Assembly: GCA_964445255.1 (NCBI GenBank)
Contig: CAYUKM010000176.1
Span: 1 to 5,098 of the forward strand
Source: SHLQ01 sp964445255
GTDB taxonomy: Bacteria; Actinomycetota; Acidimicrobiia; Acidimicrobiales; SHLQ01
Direction of reading: 5' to 3'
DNA: 5,098 nucleotides
The number at the start of each line of letters is the position of its first letter. Position 1 is the first letter of the stretch. The translations under genes were made by a program, and so were the position numbers. The notes below the pieces were generated by a model that was not told the origin of the DNA, made no database searches, and was given only the letters and a program-made list of their open reading frames with translations. Shown piece by piece: positions 1 to 5,098 of the stretch.

Positions 1-53
1 AAGTGATCGATCGGAATCGACCGCTGATTCACTCCGATGACAACGATGGGCAT
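1..53 (-). CDS. hemA: Glutamyl-tRNA reductase, N-terminal fragment (cut by window edge)
   Basis: Seventeen codons are visible from an ATG at 53-51, reading MPIVVIGVNQRSIPIDH. This matches the first beta strand and turn of glutamyl-tRNA reductase, whose N-terminus typically reads like LxxxGxNHRSAPV; here the pattern is G-V-N-x-R-S-x-P. The enzyme reduces glutamyl-tRNA(Glu) with NADPH to glutamate-1-semialdehyde, the first committed step of C5-pathway tetrapyrrole (heme) synthesis in the cytoplasm. The catalytic cysteine, near residue 50 in the family, lies outside the window. The nearest Shine-Dalgarno-like sequence is a weak TTAGG about 13 bases upstream. The gene follows the metallopeptidase on the same strand after 109 bases, in which I found no convincing promoter or terminator, so co-transcription with rex is possible but unproven. 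The call rests on few residues plus the upstream rex gene, which accompanies hemA in Streptomyces. Confidence 0.8.
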   Translation of the reverse strand, partial: MPIVVIGVNQRSIPIDH

Positions 54-162
54 AAAAGGACGGACCTAACTCGAACGCGCTATGGATTCAATCTACCCAC
101 TAGCTTCCTCGCGCGTACTCAACCTCGCCAAGTCCCTAACGAATTCTTCGACGTGACTTTCT

Positions 163-2142
163 TCACCGTGCTTGCGGTTCTGGGGTGCTCCACGGGCGGT
201 CCTTCACCAGTTTGAGGAGGCCCAAAAGGACAAGGGCGATCGCCGCTCCTAGTCCTAGACGGCTCCACAGCAGGCGGGTAGCGCCCACTCCCGACGCCTC
301 GCTTCGCACGGAGACGAGTTGGTCACGGATCTCCACGACCTCATCGAATCGGTTCAACTCGTACGCCCGCTCGGCGCTCTCGGTCACTGCGGCCAGGTCG
401 AGCCCAACAAGTCCCCACTGTTCATCCCGGGTCAGCGGAGCGGACGCAAGGTCGCGGATGTCGACCACCGAGTCGATGGCCTCCTCTTGAACAACTAGGA
501 CCGCTAAGGCCTGATCGAAGTCTGGTTCGGTTTGTTCGTAGGCGTCGCGCCCCGCCTCGGCTGCGTTCAAGTCGGCGAGATCGGCTTGGTCGATGACTCG
601 ACGCTGGAGGTCGAGGACACGGTTCGCTTCGCGCAGGAGCCCTCGGGCGTCGTCGAAGCGCCAATCGGCCATCGCCTGATCGATCTCTGCAGGAACCCTC
701 CATTGCAGTGGCCGCTCCGTGAAACGCAGGTACTGGTCACGTACCTCCCGACGTTCGGTGAGCAACTTCGCGTCGTCTTCGTCAACAACCAACTCAAGCC
801 ATAGCTCGTCCAACAAGGCCTCACCTTCCGCGTCGGTGAGGGCGGAAGCGAGATCGAGCACGCGACGCCAATCGTTAAGGAGCAGTGGCCGCGACGCACC
901 GGGATACACCGCAGCGTCTTCGTCGGCATCGGCGATTATCTGGCGAAGACCGTCGTCTCCGACGATGTCCACAATCGAGCGCACCACAAACCACGAGGCG
1001 TTGTAGCCATAAAGTTCTCGTTCACGCAGGACCCCATCTCGAAGGTCGGCACCGAGATCCGCCCATGTGTTCAACGGGAGCGCTCCAGCGTCGGTCGGTC
1101 GGGGCGTGAATGGCAGCTCCGCGCCTGCTTCACCTAACTGTCGATCGATCTGATACGCGACCTCTTCGGCGAGACCTTCGATCATCCACCGTTCGACGAA
1201 CAACGAGTTGTTGAACCATGCATGGCTTAATTCGTGCAGCATCAGACTGCGGTCAAACTCATTGCCGATTTCAATTGACGTTTGGGCTGGGTCGTACCAG
1301 CCTGCGAATCCGAAGAGGAGCGGGGTTACCGATGCGGTGACTTCGAGTGTGTTTTGTTCGGGTATCGGAGTGCCAATGTGCGCCTCGAGCGCCGGGATTC
1401 CCTCCTCGATCGCCTCCTGTGCAAAGTCGGCCCACTCCTCGTCCCCAGGCCATGAACGAAGGACGATGTCCTGTCCAGATACCTCAAAGTTGCGAACCTC
1501 GAGGCGGTTGTCGCGAACCACGTTGACGTAGGTGAAGAAGTCCTCTGGCACCGCAAAGCGCCGAGGCACCCAACTCACGAACCCATCCGCCGTTGCTTCT
1601 CGCTCTATCGTTTCGCCCAGTTCAGAGACCCGCGCGTCCTCGGGGACTTCCAACGTGAGCGAACCCGTGCCCGGATCGGACAGCGACCAGAGGGGGAAGC
1701 CGTGATAGGCGGGGTTCGAGAAGAACGCTCCATCGGAGCGCAGCTCGCCGCGGGGCAGCGTGTAGGAAACCTCGAACGAGCGCGACTCGCCAGATCGCAG
1801 TTGCTTGGGCAACGCGGCGGTCACGATGTCGAAGTCGTCGTCGAGGCGCTCAGCGGTGCTCGTCAGTTGCGCACCGGCGCTCGAGATCGAAAGGTTGGTC
1901 AAACCTCTCGGCGCAACAAAGATGAAGGTGTCGAAGAAGGTGAAGAAGACTGTCTCTCCCTCACGCCTCTCAGCGGTCGTATTGGTCATCGTGGCCGACA
2001 GATCGACGCGCACGGAATCGTCGAGAACCGTGAACACCACGTCCTCGGTGTACGAAAGGCCGTCGGTTGTCTGCGCCGCGGCAGGGGCTGCGAATGAAAA
2101 CAGCACCACCAAGGCACCGCTGAGAAAAGCCACGATACGCAC
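163..2142 (-). CDS. Secreted, membrane-anchored HExxH zinc metallopeptidase (M1/peptidase MA-like gluzincin)
   Basis: This 659-residue protein has a signal peptide (about residues 1-23, hydrophobic core LSGALVVLFSF, AxA-type cleavage near PAAAQ) and one C-terminal membrane helix (about 629-645) followed by a short basic tail, so most of it should face outward. Residues 28-210 look beta-rich, like the N-terminal domain of M1-type peptidases. The catalytic motif is HELSH (H303, E304, H307) followed by AWFNN and then IEGLAEE, in which E322 is the likely third zinc ligand. The order HExxHxWF...EGxA is typical of M1-like gluzincins, but the His-to-Glu gap is 14 residues rather than the 18 usual in M1, and no GAMEN exopeptidase motif is seen. 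Residues 485-615 are helical and perhaps repeat-like. The substrate is unknown. The gene lies 47 bases after rex. The GTG start is supported by an AGGA five bases upstream and by the signal peptide directly after it. Peptidase fold is fairly sure; exact family is not. Confidence 0.8.
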   Translation of the reverse strand: MRIVAFLSGALVVLFSFAAPAAAQTTDGLSYTEDVVFTVLDDSVRVDLSATMTNTTAERREGETVFFTFFDTFIFVAPRGLTNLSISSAGAQLTSTAERLDDDFDIVTAALPKQLRSGESRSFEVSYTLPRGELRSDGAFFSNPAYHGFPLWSLSDPGTGSLTLEVPEDARVSELGETIEREATADGFVSWVPRRFAVPEDFFTYVNVVRDNRLEVRNFEVSGQDIVLRSWPGDEEWADFAQEAIEEGIPALEAHIGTPIPEQNTLEVTASVTPLLFGFAGWYDPAQTSIEIGNEFDRSLMLHELSHAWFNNSLFVERWMIEGLAEEVAYQIDRQLGEAGAELPFTPRPTDAGALPLNTWADLGADLRDGVLRERELYGYNASWFVVRSIVDIVGDDGLRQIIADADEDAAVYPGASRPLLLNDWRRVLDLASALTDAEGEALLDELWLELVVDEDDAKLLTERREVRDQYLRFTERPLQWRVPAEIDQAMADWRFDDARGLLREANRVLDLQRRVIDQADLADLNAAEAGRDAYEQTEPDFDQALAVLVVQEEAIDSVVDIRDLASAPLTRDEQWGLVGLDLAAVTESAERAYELNRFDEVVEIRDQLVSVRSEASGVGATRLLWSRLGLGAAIALVLLGLLKLVKDRPWSTPEPQAR

Positions 2143-2147
2143 GAAAT

Positions 2148-2151
2148 TCCT
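2148..2151 (-). promoter_or_regulatory. Ribosome binding site of the metallopeptidase gene
   Basis: On the minus strand ACAGGAATTTC precedes the GTG start at 2142. The AGGA core sits five bases from the start codon, which supports this GTG over alternatives further inside and suggests translation independent of rex, whose stop codon lies about 40 bases upstream. Confidence 0.6.
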
Positions 2152-2189
2152 GTCGGATTCCGCCCCTAAACATTGAGTTTTGGCGGGTT

Positions 2190-2837
2190 CTACGCAGTCT
2201 GGTTATCTTGGGTGCGCTGTTCGTAGTAACTCAAGATTTGGAGCTCGGTCGCGAGATCTACCTTGCGAAGCGGTACCGAATCGGGCACTTGCAAAACGGT
2301 TGGCGCAAACGACAGGATCGACCCCACCCCCGCGTTCACTAGTGCATCAGCAACACTTTGCGCAGCCTCGCCTGGCGTCGCGATGATCCCGATTCGAATA
2401 TGGCTGGTATGAACGAGTTCATTGAGGTCCCGGCTATCACGAACCTCCATACCGGCAATCACGGTTCCGATCTTGTCAGGCGACGAATCAGCTAACGCCG
2501 CGATCGGAAAGCCACGGCTACCAAAGCCTCCGTAGGCAGCCAGAGCCCGTCCGAGGTTTCCCATACCGACGATGAGCACTGGAGACTCGACATCGAGACC
2601 GAGTGCTTCACTGATCTGATGCAGGAGGTATTTGAGGTCGTAGCCAACACCACGGACGCCGGTCGTGCCGATATAGCTGAGGTCCTTTCGCACCTTCGCA
2701 GCGTTGACTCCAGCCAGCTCCGCAAGCGCGGCCGAACTCACCGTCGACTCGTCGGTCGCTGCCAACTCCAAGAGCGCCCGCCGATAAATCGGCAGACGCG
2801 CCACGGTTGCATCAGGAATTCCTCGCTCCATCACCAC
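2190..2837 (-). CDS. rex: Redox-sensing transcriptional repressor Rex
   Basis: The 215-residue protein has the usual Rex length and architecture. Residues 9-80 form the winged-helix DNA-binding part (PIYRRALLELA, then AKVRKDLSYIG at 47-57 and GVGYDLKYLL at 64-73). A Rossmann domain follows with the dinucleotide motif GMGNLGRAL (91-99), the ATPGEAAQSVADALV stretch (153-167), and the C-terminal swap helix with LATELQILSYYEQR (195-208). In the family Rex binds operators when NADH/NAD+ is low and is released by NADH, controlling respiratory and heme genes. In Streptomyces rex heads an operon with hemA. Here rex is the first gene of a minus-strand group with the metallopeptidase and hemA. The start is GTG, GTG or ATG at 2837, 2834 or 2831 (GTG-GTG-ATG in succession). 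No strong Shine-Dalgarno sequence is visible, so the exact start is uncertain by two codons. An in-frame stop lies five codons above the first GTG. Confidence 0.96.
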   Translation of the reverse strand: MVMERGIPDATVARLPIYRRALLELAATDESTVSSAALAELAGVNAAKVRKDLSYIGTTGVRGVGYDLKYLLHQISEALGLDVESPVLIVGMGNLGRALAAYGGFGSRGFPIAALADSSPDKIGTVIAGMEVRDSRDLNELVHTSHIRIGIIATPGEAAQSVADALVNAGVGSILSFAPTVLQVPDSVPLRKVDLATELQILSYYEQRTQDNQTA

Positions 2838-2907
2838 GCCGAGGGTAGTTCGTCAGGGCCAGGATGTCTGGTTCTCAAAGCCCACAAACGGTCAAACGGC
2901 CACAAAC

Positions 2908-2933
2908 ACTATATGTGATGTGATTCGTTACAA
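2908..2933 (-). promoter_or_regulatory. Weak candidate promoter for rex
   Basis: On the minus strand TTGTAA (2933-2928) is followed after 14 bases by TATAGT (2913-2908). The -10-like hexamer is good, but the spacer is shorter than the usual 16-18, so either the -35 is not used or the assignment is wrong. A start near 2900 would give a leader of roughly 65 bases before the rex start codon. Confidence 0.25.
2918..2933. promoter_or_regulatory. Imperfect dyad, possible redox-regulator operator
   Basis: ATGTGATTCGTTACAA contains half-sites TGTGA and TTACA separated by four bases, with one mismatch in the core dyad. Rex sites generally read TTGTGAA-N4-TTCACAA, that is TGTGA and TCACA six apart, so this element is two bases too short. 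The 5-N4-5 layout is closer to that of FNR-type sites. It overlaps the -35-like part of the candidate rex promoter, where an autoregulatory site could sit. Assignment is speculative. Confidence 0.2.
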
Positions 2934-2970
2934 ATGTTACTCAAGGTGAGCATGTTTCCTGACCGATCTC

Positions 2971-3882
2971 TTGATCGTGCGCCAGTCACCTTCCTCTCAA
3001 ACGCTACTGCGGCGACCATCACGACCTTTGGCGATCCTCTTCGGGTGGCTATTGATCTTTGCCCTCGTTGCACCCGTTCCCGCTGGCGCATCGCCAGCCA
3101 ATGAATCCGATTTCGTCGCCCGAGTGAATTCGACCCGAGCGTCCGTCGGCCTCCCCCCATTGGCCGTGGACGCACAGCTCACCAGCCTCGCCCGAAGCTG
3201 GGCTGTGCAAATGCGCGATGGCGTCTGCGGTGAGGGAAACCACATCTGCCACGCATCGTCGCTTTCTGCTGGCGTGACTCATAGCTGGCAAAAGCTCGGC
3301 GAAAACGTCGGCACTGGACCAAGCGTCGGTGACGTGATGCCAGCGTTCATCGCTTCGCCAGGCCACTATCAAAACATCGTCGACCCAAGCTTCACCCACA
3401 TCGGTGTTGGCGTGGTGTGGGATGGCAACAGGCTATACACCACCCATCGCTTCATGGCGCTCCAGGCCCCAGCGCCAACGACCACCACGACGGCCGCGCC
3501 AACGACAACCACCGCGGCGCCCACCACCACGACGACGGCAGCGCCCACCACCACGACAGCGGCGCCAACGACCACGACGGCTGCCTCGACTGCCGGCGCC
3601 CCGACTCCCATCAATCCCCCATCAACCACGGTCGCTCCGCTCCCACCCGCCGGCGTATTGGCGGCACCACTGACTCCGTCAACGCCAGCTGCACCAGTTA
3701 AGCCAACCCAGCCGAGCGCGTTCCAAACCCCACGTGACAATCTCGCCTCGGAACAGGTGACGACGGCCAGTGATGACGATGGTGACCAAGTTGACGGGAT
3801 TCGCGAGAATCCCCTCACAGAGCTTGAGGTGCGGGAGCGACGAGCCGATGTGCTGGTCACCGCGCTAACCCAAATCGACTGA
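2971..3882 (+). CDS. Secreted CAP/SCP-domain protein with Thr/Pro/Ala-rich tail
   Basis: The 303-residue product starts with a basic segment and a signal peptide (hydrophobic LAILFGWLLIFALVAPV, about 20-36, cleavage probably after AGA at 40). Residues 44-165 form a CAP (SCP/PR-1) domain: FVARVNSTRASVGLPPL (48-64), CHASSL (93-98, H94), LGENVG (109-114, E111), SPGHYQNI (129-136, H132) and FTHIGVGVV (141-149). C86 and C93 could form a disulfide. H94, E111 and H132 fit the family's cavity residues. Bacterial CAP proteins are extracellular and their biochemical role is mostly unknown. Residues 170-205 are TTTTAAP repeats, a likely flexible and possibly glycosylated linker, followed by a Pro-rich stretch and an acidic segment (267-273, with SDDDGDQ). 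An in-frame stop at 2947 limits the start to TTG 2971 or GTG 2977. Neither has a well-placed ribosome binding site: AGGTGAG lies 20 bases before the TTG. The gene diverges from rex and converges with the micro-gene at 3888. Confidence 0.87.
   Translation: MIVRQSPSSQTLLRRPSRPLAILFGWLLIFALVAPVPAGASPANESDFVARVNSTRASVGLPPLAVDAQLTSLARSWAVQMRDGVCGEGNHICHASSLSAGVTHSWQKLGENVGTGPSVGDVMPAFIASPGHYQNIVDPSFTHIGVGVVWDGNRLYTTHRFMALQAPAPTTTTTAAPTTTTAAPTTTTTAAPTTTTAAPTTTTAASTAGAPTPINPPSTTVAPLPPAGVLAAPLTPSTPAAPVKPTQPSAFQTPRDNLASEQVTTASDDDGDQVDGIRENPLTELEVRERRADVLVTALTQID
3478..3585 (+). repeat. Degenerate tandem repeat encoding TTTTAAP units
   Basis: About five units of roughly seven to eight codons encode (A)APTTTT(T) within the CAP protein. 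The bases vary among ACC, ACG and ACA for threonine and among GCG, GCC and GCA for alanine, so this is a protein-level repeat with partly diverged DNA. Such tracts act as extended linkers in cell-surface proteins. The opposite strand carries a long open frame of Val/Ala/Gly that is only a shadow of this composition. Confidence 0.85.
3796..3813. other. Perfect 7-bp hairpin with GCGA tetraloop inside the CAP gene 3' end
   Basis: GGGATTC-GCGA-GAATCCC is a perfect stem; the plus-strand RNA has a GNRA loop. It encodes GIRENP, about 70 bases before the CAP stop codon, and also lies about 75 bases past the end of the opposing micro-gene. No U-tract follows on either strand. It could be chance, or help end the minus-strand transcript or protect a 3' end. 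Confidence 0.25.
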
Positions 3883-3887
3883 CTGGA

Positions 3888-3974
3888 CTAGGTGAGCAGT
3901 ACCAACTGCAAAAAAGCCGCACCGACGATTACTAGCAGCAAGACGATGATCGTGAGGGTGACCATCGGTCGCAT
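3888..3974 (-). CDS. Putative 28-residue single-helix membrane micropeptide
   Basis: An ATG at 3974-3972 overlaps the stop codon of the upstream SAM hydrolase gene as TAATG and opens a frame of 28 codons to a TAG at 3890-3888. The peptide begins MRPMVTLTIIVLLLVIVG and ends AAFLQLVLLT. After the basic third residue region (one Arg, one Pro) it is almost wholly hydrophobic, so one membrane helix with the N-terminus possibly cytoplasmic is predicted. A purine-rich AGGAAAGAAG lies five bases before the ATG. The overlap implies translational coupling to the hydrolase. The frame stops five bases short of the end of the convergent CAP gene, so the two fit together without overlap. I do not recognise a family. 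It could be a regulator or membrane anchor for the hydrolase, or an unrelated micropeptide; a chance open frame is possible because of the short length. Confidence 0.55.
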   Translation of the reverse strand: MRPMVTLTIIVLLLVIVGAAFLQLVLLT

Positions 3975-4828
3975 TACGGCTTCTTTCCTAACGTCACCGA
4001 CGTAGTCGTTCCAGGATTGGTCTCACCGTCGACGGTGGTGATCCGAAGCTCGTCGCTCGTTGAAATTCCAAGAGTTTGTGCTGCTGATGCGCCGTTCACG
4101 GCCAAGGAGACAAGGCCGCTTGAATCGATGATTGCCCCAACTTCGCCGGTTCCCAGCTGCCGATATGCGTCCCGCCTAGCGATCGTGTGACGTTGATCGC
4201 CAATGATCAGCGAGAACGGATCACCCCACGCAGCCAGGTCATCTGGGCCGACGTTGAGCTGGACATTCCCAAACACGTCGATCCACAAAGCTTCGACCAC
4301 TAACTGCCCGTCTTCTTCGGCAACCACGGGCAGCAGCCCAGGGGTCAGTGAAGTGGGGTCGACCGCTTCGCCAAGTCCCATCAGGTCAACCCCGAGTGCA
4401 AGATGTGCTGCAGCTGGAGCGAAGATGTCTCGCCCGTCAAAGGTCGAACCGAGCCGTGCCAGTTGGAACTCCTCATTGGTTAAATCGACCGCACGATCCG
4501 CTCCGCCGACCATGGCTACAGCCGAGGCGAGCAATCCGTTGTCAGGCCCGACCAGCACGGAGGCGCCTTGCCCGACTTCGACGGCAATCGCCCGGCGCTC
4601 GGTTCCGACGCCAGGGTCAACGACCGCTAGAACAACACCGGGACACAGGTAATTGGCCGATCGCGCCAAGGCGAGTGCGCCAGCACGCACATCATGGGCT
4701 CGGATCCCGTGGGTGAGATCAACTACGGCGACGTCGGGTGCGATCGATCGGATCACCGAGTGGACAACGCCAACAAACTCGTCCCGATGCCCGAAGTCGG
4801 ACATGAACGAAATAGTCGAGTAGGGCAC
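3974..4828 (-). CDS. S-adenosyl-L-methionine hydrolase (adenosine-forming), DUF62 family
   Basis: The 284-residue protein is full-length for the DUF62/SAM hydroxide adenosyltransferase family, cytoplasmic enzymes that use water to split SAM into adenosine and methionine. Motifs in order: SFMSDFGHRDEFVGVV (7-22), DLTHGIRAHDVRAGA (37-51), VVDPGVGTERR (69-79), LVGPDNGLL (92-100), TFDGRDIFAPAAAHLA (129-144) and IDVFGN (183-188). D71, R78 and H142 match the conserved Asp-Arg-His set that activates water in this family, and N188 in FGN fits adenosine contact. The stretch after GPDNGLL is compact, without the extra loop of fluorinases, which argues for hydrolase rather than halogenase. The start is GTG at 4828; the next choice, ATG at 4804, would remove the first beta strand. 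No Shine-Dalgarno sequence precedes the GTG. A perfect hairpin stands 25 bases upstream and a micropeptide gene overlaps the stop. Physiological role of these enzymes is poorly known. Confidence 0.92.
   Translation of the reverse strand: MPYSTISFMSDFGHRDEFVGVVHSVIRSIAPDVAVVDLTHGIRAHDVRAGALALARSANYLCPGVVLAVVDPGVGTERRAIAVEVGQGASVLVGPDNGLLASAVAMVGGADRAVDLTNEEFQLARLGSTFDGRDIFAPAAAHLALGVDLMGLGEAVDPTSLTPGLLPVVAEEDGQLVVEALWIDVFGNVQLNVGPDDLAAWGDPFSLIIGDQRHTIARRDAYRQLGTGEVGAIIDSSGLVSLAVNGASAAQTLGISTSDELRITTVDGETNPGTTTSVTLGKKP
3980..3989 (-). promoter_or_regulatory. Ribosome binding site for the micropeptide
   Basis: AGGAAAGAAG on the minus strand ends five bases before the ATG at 3974; the AGGA core itself is 11 bases away, slightly long. 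It lies inside the last codons of the SAM hydrolase (LGKKP), as expected for a coupled downstream gene. It decides the call of the 28-codon frame. Confidence 0.45.
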
Positions 4829-4836
4829 GTTGACTG

Positions 4837-4842
4837 AGGGTA
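4837..4842 (-). promoter_or_regulatory. Possible -10 element for a leaderless SAM hydrolase transcript
   Basis: TACCCT (4842-4837) fits the TANNNT pattern and ends eight bases before the GTG start, the spacing seen in leaderless actinobacterial genes, and the gene lacks a Shine-Dalgarno sequence. The only -35-like sequence is TTGGCC (4868-4863), 20 bases upstream and inside the hairpin, so support is thin. Confidence 0.25.
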
Positions 4843-4853
4843 CCGGACAGCTC

Positions 4854-4884
4854 GCAGGGCCGGGCCAAATCGGCCCGGCCCTGC
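4854..4884 (-). terminator. Perfect 13-bp GC-rich hairpin after the HTH gene
   Basis: GCAGGGCCGGGCC and GGCCCGGCCCTGC pair perfectly around a five-base loop (4867-4871). It stands 32 bases after the stop codon of the HTH gene and 25 bases before the SAM hydrolase start. No U-tract follows on either side, which is common for actinobacterial terminators. It most likely ends the HTH transcript; if it leaks, it could act as an attenuator for the hydrolase gene. Confidence 0.6.
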
Positions 4885-4916
4885 TAATGCAATAGGCGCC
4901 CTACATGAACTGGTGT

Positions 4917-5098
4917 CTAACCAGCCTCGGTGTATCGATCACCGAGGTAACGGTCAACGTCGTCCGGCCGAAGCCGATACGACCGACCAACACGAACGGC
5001 GGATAGCTCCCCCGCTTTGATCAGTCGATACACCGTCATAGTCGACACTCGCATCAGTTGTGCCACTTCTGCGACTGTCATAAATTGCCGACGTCCGT
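4917..5098 (-). CDS. Excisionase-family helix-turn-helix DNA-binding protein (5' end beyond window)
   Basis: The frame ending with TAG at 4919-4917 is open to the window edge. Its readable part is GRRQF followed by MTVAEVAQLMRVSTMTVYRL, then IKAGELSAVRVGRSYRLRPD and DVDRYLGDRYTEAG. This is the MerR-like HTH_17/excisionase fold: TVAEVAQLMRVSTMTVYRLIKAG is the helix-turn-helix with recognition helix TMTVYRLIKAG, and VRVGRSYRLRPDDVDRYL is the wing and last helix. Such short stand-alone proteins, related in fold to BldC and similar to the Rv0500A type of mycobacteria, are widespread in actinobacteria and are usually chromosomal regulators or nucleoid proteins, not phage excisionases. An ATG at 5081 could start a 54-residue form, but the residues RRQF before it resemble family members that begin earlier, and no clear ribosome binding site precedes it, so the start is probably outside. 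No integrase or attachment site is visible here. Confidence 0.85.
   Translation of the reverse strand, partial: GRRQFMTVAEVAQLMRVSTMTVYRLIKAGELSAVRVGRSYRLRPDDVDRYLGDRYTEAG

Noticed and set aside
54..162. Promoter for hemA in the 109-base gap (TAGATT on the minus strand)
   Set aside because: The TANNNT hexamer has no partner at a normal distance; the nearest TTGAGT is 21 bases away, so support is too weak to list.
3..215. Plus-strand open frame of 70 codons at the left edge
   Set aside because: It overlaps the hemA start and the end of the peptidase gene antisense, has no recognisable domain, and no ribosome binding site was seen.
3369..3860. Long minus-strand open frame of 163 codons rich in Val, Ala and Gly opposite the CAP gene
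   Set aside because: It is the mirror of the ACC/GCC-rich threonine-alanine repeat; it has no recognisable domain and the CAP domain on the plus strand is clear.
2944..3898. Nine-base direct repeat AGGTGAGCA flanking the CAP gene (2944 and 3890)
   Set aside because: Dozens of nine-base repeat pairs are expected by chance in 5 kb, and no transposase or inverted ends are present, so this is not evidence of a mobile unit.
4203..4716. Plus-strand open frames of 149 and 122 codons opposite the SAM hydrolase
   Set aside because: Composition is Ser/Arg/Pro-rich as expected from the complement of a GC-rich gene, while the minus-strand frame carries all DUF62 motifs.
3974..4828. SAM-dependent halogenase instead of hydrolase
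   Set aside because: The extra loop typical of fluorinases is absent, and the Asp-Arg-His set of the hydrolase family is present.
4917..5098. Excisionase-like protein as a sign of a prophage or integrative element
   Set aside because: The short TVAEVA...VGRSYR form is a common chromosomal actinobacterial regulator type, and no integrase, tRNA or attachment site is seen.

Overview
The window (5098 bases, moderately high G+C) looks like chromosomal DNA of an actinobacterium, possibly of the Acidimicrobiia. This is inferred from three things: a rex gene upstream of hemA, an excisionase-type helix-turn-helix protein of the kind common in actinobacteria, and a secreted CAP-domain protein with a TTTTAAP-type Thr/Pro/Ala tail. 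No tRNA, rRNA, CRISPR array, insertion sequence or phage gene was seen.

The left half (1-2837) is a minus-strand cluster read from right to left: rex (NAD(H)-responding repressor, 2190-2837), a signal-peptide-bearing, C-terminally anchored zinc metallopeptidase with an HELSH motif (163-2142), and the first 17 codons of hemA (glutamyl-tRNA reductase, 1-53), cut by the window edge. The rex-hemA association is known in actinobacteria. The large extracytoplasmic peptidase between them is the unusual element. The intergenic stretch 2838-2970 serves the divergent rex and CAP genes and holds promoter-like and operator-like sequence, none of it a clean match to a known consensus.

The middle (2971-3882) is one plus-strand gene for a secreted CAP/SCP-domain protein. 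Its start codon is uncertain: the reading frame offers only TTG or GTG, while a better ribosome-binding site and ATG nearby lie in another frame.

The right part (3888-5098) is a second minus-strand cluster. From right to left it holds an excisionase-type HTH protein (5' end beyond the window), a perfect 13-bp hairpin, an S-adenosylmethionine hydrolase of the DUF62 family, and a 28-residue single-helix membrane peptide whose ATG overlaps the hydrolase stop codon as TAATG. The micro-gene is too short for normal gene finders and is the most likely undescribed item here. The convergent CAP gene and micro-gene end only 5 bases apart.

All stretches between genes are shorter than 140 bases.
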